Source: CAYGHG01 sp964349515 (GTDB lineage Bacteria > Oederibacteriota > PGYV01 > CAYGHG01). From it: 7,556 nt of DNA. The notes below the pieces were generated by a model. The model was not told the origin of the DNA. It saw only the letters and a list, made by a program, of their open reading frames with translations, and made no database searches. The position numbers and the translations under genes were made by a program. Position 1 is the stretch's first letter, and each line of letters opens with the position of its first letter. Positions 1 through 5,345 of this stretch are shown piece after piece. The stretch lies in NCBI GenBank assembly GCA_964349515.1, contig CAYGHG010000120.1, positions 1 to 7,556 of the forward strand, given 5' to 3'.

Positions 1-84
1 CTTTCAGTTTTCAGCTTTCAGTTTTCAACTTTCAACTTTCAACTTTCAACTTTCAGCTTTCAGCTTTCAGTTTTCAGCTTTCAA
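1..84 (-). repeat. Perfectly phased 7-bp tandem array (YTTTCAR), 12 units
   Basis: Twelve consecutive heptamers fit YTTTCAR on the plus strand without a slip or mismatch. Only the first base (C or T) and the last base (A or G) vary. Read in the direction of the adjacent gene the unit is YTGAAAR. Units 11 and 12 (71-84) overlap the last codons of the alcohol dehydrogenase gene and contain its TGA stop at 74-76. The array starts at the window edge and may continue to the left. No transposase or terminal inverted repeat is visible. Confidence 0.97.
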
Positions 85-1252
85 CGCCTTTATAAATGCC
101 AAGCGCCGCTTCCCGGCTTCCCACCACTCCCGGGATTCCCGAAACCTCTGTCAGTTTGTCGGTTACTTTTTCTTCGGCGCCTTCGCCGAGGCCGAGCTCT
201 GCGAATGAAGAAGGCAGGCCTATTGATTTTATGAACTTTTCAAAACCCGAAGCGCAAAGCTCCAGCTCCTCGCCCTGACCCGCGAGTTCTTCGGGGCAGT
301 TAAAAATCCTGCGGGAGAGTTTCGCGATTCTTGCAGGGTAAGTATTTGAAACAAACCTGATATACGCAGGAAGTATTGATGCGATACCGGTGCCGTGCGC
401 TATTTGATCATACAGCCCGCTTATCGCGTGCTCCATAGGATGCACGACCCACGCTCCGGCGCGCCCCGAGTTCGGCAGCCCCTGCAGGGCTACCGTAGAG
501 GCGAGTGAGATATCCGTACGCGCTTTTAAGTCAGCCGGGTTTTTGAGTGCCGCTTCTGCATTTTCCATGCAGGTCAGTATCACGCCCTCTGTTATCCTGT
601 CTTGCAGGGTGCAGTCAGCCTCGCCTGTTATGTACTCTTCCAAAACGTGCATTATGATGTCTATTATTCCCTCTGCCGTAGGTTTTGCAGGAACGCTCAG
701 CGTCAACCCGGGGTCAACTATTGAGACTTTGGGGTATGTAAGCGGATTCCATATTGCCGACTTCTGGTTTGTTTCGGTATTCGTGAAAACCGAGGCGCAG
801 TTTCCCTCAGAGCCTGTAGCGGCAAGGGTGGGTATCAGCATTATGGGAAGAACTTTTGTTATCTGCCTTGATTCCCGTCCTGACAATCCTACATAATCCC
901 ACAGCTTCGCGCCGCTTCCCATAACCACCGCTGTGCCTTTCGCGGCGTCCATAGGCGAGCCGCCGCCTAAGCCTATCACAAAATCACAACCCTCTTTTAG
1001 CCCAAGCGCCGCAGCCGAGTCAACCTCGGATGATTTCGGATTGGGAGTTACCTTATCATATATAGAGTAACCGACACCTGCTGTTTTAAGCGAATTCAAA
1101 ACCTTATCCAGCGCGCCTGATTTTTTCGACGATGTCCCGCCTGTTATTACAAGCGCCTTTTTCCCAAGCGCCTTTGCCTCATTCCCTGCATCAGAAACAG
1201 TCCCTGCACCGAATACGATTTTTACCGGGTTGTTAATGTTAAAGTTTTTCAT
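74..1252 (-). CDS. Iron-containing alcohol dehydrogenase, butanol dehydrogenase/YqhD-like
   Basis: Predicted cytosolic group III metal-dependent alcohol dehydrogenase of 392 residues, reducing aldehydes to alcohols (or the reverse) with NAD(P)H. The N-terminal nucleotide-binding half carries GGGSPMD at 96-102. The C-terminal metal-binding half keeps the expected ligands: D198 and H202 in GIIDIIMH, H271 in VVHPMEH and H286 in IAHG. H275 matches the extra conserved histidine of the family. PTLAATGSEGN (141-151), DPGLTLSVP and LQDRITEGVIL resemble the BDH/YqhD subfamily rather than FucO or glycerol dehydrogenase. H271 to H286 is 15 residues, against 14 in FucO, so there may be a one-residue insertion. 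The start is at 1252, where AGGAGGT lies 5 nt upstream; a longer in-frame reading from a GTG at 1294 would run through the promoter. The last codons (V-E-S-stop) are made of heptamer-repeat DNA. Substrate is not predictable; NADPH use is possible from YqhD similarity. Confidence 0.93.
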   Translation of the reverse strand: MKNFNINNPVKIVFGAGTVSDAGNEAKALGKKALVITGGTSSKKSGALDKVLNSLKTAGVGYSIYDKVTPNPKSSEVDSAAALGLKEGCDFVIGLGGGSPMDAAKGTAVVMGSGAKLWDYVGLSGRESRQITKVLPIMLIPTLAATGSEGNCASVFTNTETNQKSAIWNPLTYPKVSIVDPGLTLSVPAKPTAEGIIDIIMHVLEEYITGEADCTLQDRITEGVILTCMENAEAALKNPADLKARTDISLASTVALQGLPNSGRAGAWVVHPMEHAISGLYDQIAHGTGIASILPAYIRFVSNTYPARIAKLSRRIFNCPEELAGQGEELELCASGFEKFIKSIGLPSSFAELGLGEGAEEKVTDKLTEVSGIPGVVGSREAALGIYKGVES

Positions 1253-1257
1253 ATTAA

Positions 1258-1264
1258 ACCTCCT
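1258..1264 (-). promoter_or_regulatory. Shine-Dalgarno site fixing the adh start
   Basis: The minus strand reads AGGAGGT, a near-perfect anti-16S match, 5 nt before the ATG at 1252. It decides between this ATG and an in-frame GTG 14 codons upstream, whose first codons overlap the predicted -10 element. Confidence 0.9.
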
Positions 1265-1277
1265 GTATGTTTTTACG

Positions 1278-1305
1278 AGTATACCATGAATCACTTATAT
1301 TTCAA
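1278..1305 (-). promoter_or_regulatory. Sigma70-type promoter for the alcohol dehydrogenase
   Basis: On the minus strand the -35 is TTGAAA (1300-1305, 5 of 6 consensus), the spacer is 16 bp and the -10 is TATACT (1278-1283, 5 of 6). TGG directly before the -10 makes it an extended -10. Transcription would start near 1271-1274, giving a leader of about 20 nt that contains the Shine-Dalgarno site. It lies between the repeat block and the gene, so adh is probably transcribed independently of zwf-pgl. Confidence 0.75.
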
Positions 1306-1353
1306 CGTTAAACCATCCGATGCAAATTCAAATGTTTAAATGTAAAAAGGGGG

Positions 1354-1411
1354 GGCACTTTCAACTTTCAGCTTCCTGCAAATACCGTATTTTAAACTTT
1401 TGTCTTTTGTC
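1354..1411 (-). repeat. Composite repeat, copy 1 (short form, 58 bp)
   Basis: This is the copy nearest adh. In plus-strand order it has GGCA, two YTTTCAR heptamers (1358-1371), a 26-bp core (1372-1397) and two TTTTGTC heptamers (1398-1411). The core contains the palindrome AAATAC-C-GTATTT at 1380-1392. It differs from the other cores only by C instead of T just before the palindrome. A G7 run (1349-1355) lies just left of the copy and overlaps its first bases. Confidence 0.93.
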
Positions 1412-1540
1412 TTGCACTTTCAGCTTTCAGCTTTCAGCTTTCAGCTTTCAGCTTTCAACTTTCAGCTTTCAACTTTCAACTTTCAACTTTCAGCTTCCTG
1501 TAAATACCGTATTTTAAACTTTTGTCTTCTGTCTTCTGTC
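1412..1540 (-). repeat. Composite repeat, copy 2 (expanded form, 129 bp)
   Basis: In plus-strand order this copy has TTGCA, eleven uninterrupted YTTTCAR heptamers (1417-1493), the 26-bp core (1494-1519, palindrome 1502-1514) and three TTYTGTC heptamers (1520-1540). It is exactly 49 bp, or seven heptamers, longer than copy 3. The length difference therefore lies entirely in the heptamer tract. Confidence 0.95.
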
Positions 1541-1620
1541 TTGCACTTTCAACTTTAAATTTTCAGCTTTCAGCTTCCTGTAAATACCGTATTTTAAACT
1601 TTTGTCTTCTGTCTTCTGTC
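1541..1620 (-). repeat. Composite repeat, copy 3 (80 bp, reference unit)
   Basis: In plus-strand order this copy has TTGCA, four YTTTCAR-type heptamers (1546-1573, the second decayed to CTTTAAA), the 26-bp core (1574-1599, palindrome 1582-1594) and three TTYTGTC heptamers (1600-1620). The core and TTYTGTC tract are identical to copy 2. The next base (1621) fits the start of another copy, after which the sequence is lost in the N block. Confidence 0.95.
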
Positions 1621-1621
1621 T

Positions 1622-1721
1622 NNNNNNNNNNNNNNNNNNNNNNNNNNNNNNNNNNNNNNNNNNNNNNNNNNNNNNNNNNNNNNNNNNNNNNNNNNNNNNN
1701 NNNNNNNNNNNNNNNNNNNNN
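1622..1721. other. Assembly gap of 100 N
   Basis: Exactly 100 undetermined bases interrupt the repeat block. A round 100 is commonly used as a placeholder for a gap of unknown size, so the true distance here should not be trusted. Apparent reading frames crossing it are artefacts. Confidence 0.99.
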
Positions 1722-1756
1722 TGCACTTTCAACTTTAAATTTTCAGCTTTCAGCTT
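1722..1756 (-). repeat. Composite repeat, copy 4 (partial, ends at the pgl stop codon)
   Basis: After the gap the sequence resumes as the start of a repeat unit. It has four YTTTCAR-type heptamers (1726-1753), including the same CTTTAAA variant as copy 3, then CTT. The match to copy 3 stops there, where the pgl stop codon begins (TAA at 1757-1755 on the minus strand). Any core and TTYTGTC tract of this copy would lie in or across the gap. Confidence 0.9.
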
Positions 1757-2492
1757 AATATATATTCTTATCTATATACCAAATCGACTGCCCTTTTGAC
1801 TGCACCATTGACGCCGGGTACTGTGTGCTGTCTTTGTTTTCAAATATTGAGCGTATCACCGGGCCTTTGCCCTGGCCTGAAATCAAAAACATGATGTTTT
1901 TGGCGGAGTTAATTACCGGCAGCGTAATCGTAATGCGCTCCCTTATAGTCACCCTTGCGTGAGCCTTGAGGCTTGTCACCCATTTCTCATCTTCATTAAC
2001 CGCCCTGTGGCCCGGAAACAGCGAGGCAGTATGGCCGTCAGTGCCCACTCCGAGCAAAACGAGGTCAAACTCCGGCAGCATTGTTTCCATGTTAATAGAA
2101 TGCATTGAGGTAAAGAACTTGCGCATTATCCTCTCATAGAGTTCCGCAGCCTCATCTATGGGCGTGACTTCCACAGGCACCCTGAAAACATTTTCCGCCG
2201 GCACGGGTATCTTTGAAAGCAGCGCCTTATATGCCATGCCGTAATTGCTGTCGCGGTGGATAAAAGGAATGTAGCGCTCATCACCCCAGAAAAAAAATAC
2301 TTTTTCCCACGGTATGTCTGCGCTGAATTTTTTTTCCGCCAGCCTCGTGTATATATCAAGAGGGGAGGCGCCTCCCGAGAGCGCCATAGCAAAAAACCCC
2401 TGCCTCTCAAGTGTTGTTTTTATGAGTTCGTGTATGTGGCACGCGGCGCTTTCAGAAAGTTTTGAAATCTCATTGTACTCTTTTATCTGCAT
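1755..2492 (-). CDS. pgl: 6-phosphogluconolactonase
   Basis: Hydrolyses 6-phospho-D-glucono-1,5-lactone to 6-phosphogluconate, the second step of the oxidative pentose phosphate pathway, in the cytosol. The 245-residue protein is the usual length for the DevB/SOL-type family. Visible signatures in order are SGGASP (39-44, phosphate-binding), FWGDER (68-73), SNYG (82-85), GVGTDGHTASLFPG (148-161, with the expected catalytic His154), RITITLPVINSAKNI (186-200) and a C-terminal PASMV. The start is supported by GGGAGG at 2500-2505, 7 nt upstream of the ATG. Only 19 bp separate it from the zwf stop, so the two genes are almost certainly co-transcribed. It is distinct from the beta-propeller YbhE-type lactonase. 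The TAA stop directly abuts the heptamer repeat block. Confidence 0.97.
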   Translation of the reverse strand: MQIKEYNEISKLSESAACHIHELIKTTLERQGFFAMALSGGASPLDIYTRLAEKKFSADIPWEKVFFFWGDERYIPFIHRDSNYGMAYKALLSKIPVPAENVFRVPVEVTPIDEAAELYERIMRKFFTSMHSINMETMLPEFDLVLLGVGTDGHTASLFPGHRAVNEDEKWVTSLKAHARVTIRERITITLPVINSAKNIMFLISGQGKGPVIRSIFENKDSTQYPASMVQSKGQSIWYIDKNIY

Positions 2493-2511
2493 CTTACTTC
2501 CTCCCTTACGA

Positions 2512-4056
2512 TTATTTCGCTTTAAGGTACCATTCCCTGTTGTCCTGCCTTAAAAGGCGGTCCGCCTCAGGCGGCCCCAGGCTGCCCGCATTGTAAAAGC
2601 TTAAATTGTGGCTGCGTTCGGATGCCGGGCAGGTTTCCCACTTATTTAACAGCGGTGTTAACAGCCGCCATGACGCCTCAATAGCATCCCTGCGCCAAAA
2701 CAGCGTCTGGTCGCCCGTCATGCAGTCAATAAGCAGGCTCTCGTAATCATCATTGCCGCGCCTGCCAAACAGCTCATCATAGGAAAACCTCATGTCCAGG
2801 TTTGAAACGCACATTTTTGAGCCCGGCACTTTTGCGAGCAGTTTGAGGTAAACTCCCTGCTCGGGGTGTATTGAAAAAACCAGCACATTACCGGAGTGTT
2901 TTTTGAGGTTGAGCCCGCACAGTATGCATGCCGGGAGTTCCTTGAAAGTCACGGCTATCTGCGTCAGTTTTGACTCCATCCTCTTGCCCGCACGAAGGTA
3001 AAAGGGCATGCCCTTCCACCTCTTATTGTCGCAAAACATCTTCGCCGCGAAATATGTCTCGGTGCAGGAGCGTATGTTCACCCCTTTTTCCCGCCTGTAT
3101 GGCGGTACTTTTACGCCGTTTATTCTTCCCTCTGTGTACTGCCCCATCACAAAAGAATCTTTGTCTTTTAAATCAAAGGGCCTCAGCGATTTTATAAATT
3201 TATAAGTCTCATCGCGCACCGGTTCTGATGAAAAAGCCTCCGGCTGTTCCATGCCCGTATATGCCATTAACTGCATTATGTGGTTTTGGAACACGTCGCG
3301 TATGATCCCGGAGCGCTCAAAATATCCGGCCCTGTGCCCTACGCCCTCTGCCTCGGCTGCTGTTATCTGTATGTTGTCTATGTGTTCCGAGTTCCACACA
3401 GGCTCAAATATGGAGTTTGCAAATCTGAATACGAGTATGTTTTGAACGGTATTCTTGCCGAGGTAGTGGTCTATCCTGTATATCCGGGTGTCGTCCGTGT
3501 ATTTCAAAAGTTTTGTATTCAGCTTTGCCGCGCTTTCAAGGTCATAACCAAATGGTTTTTCAATAATTATCCTTTTGAAAGGCTGCACCTGCCCTTTTTT
3601 TACAATCCCGCATTTCCCGAGCATCGCCGTTATTTCGCCGAAAAGTTCGGGCGGCGTGGCAAGGTGATAAACGGAATTTCCGCCGGTTGCGTTTTCGCGC
3701 GAAAGCTTTGCCTCAAGATGCCGTAACTCGTGGTAACCTTTTTCCTCCGAGTAGGCCGCGCTGATGTATGCGCACCTGTCCGTAAATGATTTTATTTTTG
3801 ATTTATCCCTGGAGTTTTTAAGGCAGTTCTTTACTTCCGCTCCGAACGCCTTATTGTCCATTCTCGTCCTGCCAAAACCTATTATGTAAAAATTATCAGG
3901 CAGCCTGCCTGCGGCATACATGGAATAAAGCGAAGGAATCAGTTTTCTGCGCGACAAATCACCGGACGCGCCAAATATGACTATCCCGCAGGCAGGCGCC
4001 CGCGTTATGCTGCAGCTTCCGGTTTGTGCTTCTGTTGCTTCAATTTTTACCGCCAT
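2512..4056 (-). CDS. zwf: Glucose-6-phosphate 1-dehydrogenase
   Basis: Oxidises glucose-6-phosphate to 6-phosphogluconolactone with NAD(P)+, the committed step of the oxidative pentose phosphate pathway. The 514-residue length is normal for the family. Visible signatures are the dinucleotide-binding GASGDLSRRKLIP (29-41), IIEKPFGYDLESA (164-176), the substrate-binding RIDHYLGKNTVQN (194-206) and RDVFQNH with catalytic H259 (253-259). RAGKRMESKLTQI (355-367) follows. The active-site motif usually reads DHYLGK followed by E, Q or K; here it is N202 (AAT codon at 3453-3451). About 22 residues precede the Rossmann motif, slightly more than in many homologues. AGGTG at 4061-4065 lies 4 nt before the ATG. 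It heads the zwf-pgl unit behind a strong extended -10 promoter. Confidence 0.97.
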   Translation of the reverse strand: MAVKIEATEAQTGSCSITRAPACGIVIFGASGDLSRRKLIPSLYSMYAAGRLPDNFYIIGFGRTRMDNKAFGAEVKNCLKNSRDKSKIKSFTDRCAYISAAYSEEKGYHELRHLEAKLSRENATGGNSVYHLATPPELFGEITAMLGKCGIVKKGQVQPFKRIIIEKPFGYDLESAAKLNTKLLKYTDDTRIYRIDHYLGKNTVQNILVFRFANSIFEPVWNSEHIDNIQITAAEAEGVGHRAGYFERSGIIRDVFQNHIMQLMAYTGMEQPEAFSSEPVRDETYKFIKSLRPFDLKDKDSFVMGQYTEGRINGVKVPPYRREKGVNIRSCTETYFAAKMFCDNKRWKGMPFYLRAGKRMESKLTQIAVTFKELPACILCGLNLKKHSGNVLVFSIHPEQGVYLKLLAKVPGSKMCVSNLDMRFSYDELFGRRGNDDYESLLIDCMTGDQTLFWRRDAIEASWRLLTPLLNKWETCPASERSHNLSFYNAGSLGPPEADRLLRQDNREWYLKAK

Positions 4057-4119
4057 GGTTCACCTAAAAGGGCTTTCCGATTTTCAAAACCCGGATTTTA
4101 CCGCCTAAATATCAAATCA

Positions 4120-4128
4120 ATTATACCA
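4120..4128 (-). promoter_or_regulatory. Extended -10 promoter for zwf-pgl
   Basis: The minus strand reads TGG then TATAAT (hexamer at 4120-4125, TG at 4127-4128), a perfect extended -10. No convincing -35 lies 16-18 bp upstream, which is tolerable for extended -10 promoters. Transcription would start near 4112-4113, with a leader of about 56 nt before zwf. It shares TGGTATA with the adh promoter, which suggests the same housekeeping sigma factor. No other element is apparent between here and the hairpin repeat at 4197. Confidence 0.7.
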
Positions 4129-4196
4129 TATCAGATGAGTCAGTTATCCCCTGTTATTTTTATGTTTACTGTTCACATTAGTGTGTAATATGATTT

Positions 4197-4228
4197 CCTC
4201 TCCCTTTGGGAGAGGACCAAGGTGAGGG
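4197..4228 (+). repeat. Dispersed hairpin repeat, copy downstream of gnd
   Basis: A perfect 8-bp inverted repeat, CCTCTCCC-TTT-GGGAGAGG (4197-4215), is followed by a CAAGGTGAGGG tail. A second copy with the same layout lies at 7412-7445. Elements of this type are common as dispersed intergenic repeats in many bacterial genomes. It sits 13 bp beyond the gnd stop, so its transcript would form a strong GC stem. No U-run follows, so it is not a canonical intrinsic terminator; stabilising the mRNA 3' end is possible. Confidence 0.85.
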
Positions 4229-4241
4229 AAAACCGCAGGTA

Positions 4242-5210
4242 TCATTTTCTTTTCCCGCCTTTTGAGTGGCGCGCCGCTCCCGCCGAGTGGCCGGAAGAAA
4301 TCTTCTCCCCTTTTTTCATTGTGCTGTGGCCGCCAAAACTGTTTCGTAAAGCCGCCAGCACCCTGTTTGCAAAAACATCCTCCTGCCGCGAGTTAAATCT
4401 TTTAAAAAGCGATATGGCGATGGCATCCGCCGCCACTCCCGTGTCTATGGCTTCCTTTAAAGTAAACCGCGCCTCGCCGGAATCTTCCACGTAGCCGCGT
4501 ATTTTATCCAGGCCTGGGTCTTTTTTAAATTCATCAATCAGCAGTTCCAGAAGCCACGAGCGTATCACACTGCCGTTGTTCCACATTGCCGCGGTTTTGG
4601 ACAGGTCAAGGTTTTTTCCGTATTTTGACGCTTTAAGAAGCTGAAAACCCTCTGCATAAGCCTCCATCATCGCGTATTCTATGGCGTTATGTATCATCTT
4701 TACAAAATGCCCCGCACCGGTCTCACCGCAGTACATGTACCCGCCCGCCGGCGCCAGTGTTTTTATTACAGGCTCAATTTTTTTAAAAGCCTTTTTGTCC
4801 CCGCCTATCATGGTCGCATAACCGTTTTCCAGACCCCACACACCGCCGGACACACCCGCGTCCATGTAAATAATTCCTTTTTTCTTGAGCGCTTCCGCCC
4901 TGCGAATGTCATCTTTATAATAACTGTTGCCGCCTTCTATGACAATGTCGCCTTTTGAAAGCATGGGCTTGAGTTTTTCAATAGTTGCATCAGTCACTTC
5001 ACCCGCAGGCAGCATAAGCCACACTACACGCGGCTTTGCGCTTTTCTTTATTGCATCGGCAAGCGTATAAGCGGCAATACCCCCCTCTTTTGCCAGATCT
5101 TTCGCATGTTTTTTATGAAGGCTGTAGCCTGTAACGGTATGCCCGCCGGAGAGAAGCCTCCGTGCCATGTTAAGCCCCATACGCCCGAGCCCGATTATTG
5201 TTATTTTCAT
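4242..5210 (-). CDS. gnd: 6-phosphogluconate dehydrogenase, decarboxylating, short form
   Basis: Oxidatively decarboxylates 6-phosphogluconate to ribulose-5-phosphate, the last oxidative step of the pathway. Signatures are GLGRMG (7-12, dinucleotide fold), GGNSYYKD (93-100), GVSGGVWGLENG (119-130) and GHFVKMIHNAIEY (167-179), which holds the expected catalytic K171 and N175. A C-terminal helical domain ends in RVLAALRNSFGGH (283-295). This is the short, usually NAD-type YqeC/GntZ-like family of about 300 residues, not the 470-residue E. coli Gnd form. The loop after the second beta strand reads GYSLHKK (28-34) and lacks the aspartate common in NAD-preferring members. A basic Gly/Ser/Lys-rich tail of about 27 residues follows the conserved end. 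GGAGGT at 5216-5221 lies 5 nt before the ATG. It is 135 bp downstream of tkt, so co-transcription or a separate promoter are both possible. Confidence 0.95.
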   Translation of the reverse strand: MKITIIGLGRMGLNMARRLLSGGHTVTGYSLHKKHAKDLAKEGGIAAYTLADAIKKSAKPRVVWLMLPAGEVTDATIEKLKPMLSKGDIVIEGGNSYYKDDIRRAEALKKKGIIYMDAGVSGGVWGLENGYATMIGGDKKAFKKIEPVIKTLAPAGGYMYCGETGAGHFVKMIHNAIEYAMMEAYAEGFQLLKASKYGKNLDLSKTAAMWNNGSVIRSWLLELLIDEFKKDPGLDKIRGYVEDSGEARFTLKEAIDTGVAADAIAISLFKRFNSRQEDVFANRVLAALRNSFGGHSTMKKGEKISSGHSAGAARHSKGGKRK

Positions 5211-5226
5211 TTGTTACCTCCGGGTA

Positions 5227-5232
5227 ATTATA
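5227..5232 (-). promoter_or_regulatory. Possible -10 element for gnd
   Basis: The minus strand has a consensus TATAAT 16 nt before the gnd ATG, preceded by a second TATAAA. No good -35 is placed to match and TG is absent. In AT-rich spacer DNA such a hexamer may occur by chance. Confidence 0.3.
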
Positions 5233-5241
5233 AGTTTATAA

Positions 5242-5341
5242 GACAGAAGCCGGGAGGCAGAAGTTAAAAACCACCGCTGCTTTTTCCTTAACTTTTGTCT
5301 TTTGTCTCTTGTCTCTTTTTTCTTTACTTTTGTCTTCTGTC
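5242..5341. repeat. Fold-back arrangement of heptamer repeats between tkt and gnd
   Basis: The right arm (5293-5341) is seven phased heptamers of the TTYTGTC type, two of them decayed. The left arm (5242-5269) is four heptamers of the same family in the opposite orientation, starting GACAGAA. Facing ends form an exact 7-bp inverted repeat, AAGTTAA (5261-5267) and TTAACTT (5288-5294). A few more A:T pairs lie inside it. The stretch CTTTTGTCTTTTGTCT (5292-5307) is identical to part of composite copy 1 (1397-1412), so this is the same repeat family. It begins 4 bp beyond the tkt stop codon. Confidence 0.8.
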
Positions 5342-5345
5342 TGCT

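Noticed and set aside
1253..1294. Longer N-terminus of the alcohol dehydrogenase from a GTG at 1294
   Set aside because: It would translate the -10 element and the Shine-Dalgarno site; the ATG at 1252 has an ideal binding site and the family N-terminus.
1349..1355. G7 run beside the repeat block as a phase-variation switch
   Set aside because: It is upstream of the adh -35 by more than 40 bp and not in a coding or promoter position where slippage has an obvious effect.
1514..1732. Minus-strand open frame with DRRQKTK-like residues
   Set aside because: It is translated repeat DNA crossing 100 undetermined bases, with no start signal.
1354..1756. CRISPR array
   Set aside because: The repeated units contain no unique spacers; what separates the cores is heptamer repeat, and no cas gene is present.
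1320..1758. Plus-strand open frames encoding repeated FQLSAFS-like heptapeptides
   Set aside because: They arise because YTTTCAR has no stop codon in any plus-strand frame. There is no ribosome binding site, and some of them run through the N block.
4197..4215. Intrinsic terminator after gnd
   Set aside because: The stem is strong but no U-run follows on the minus-strand transcript, and the same sequence recurs upstream of tkt as a dispersed repeat.
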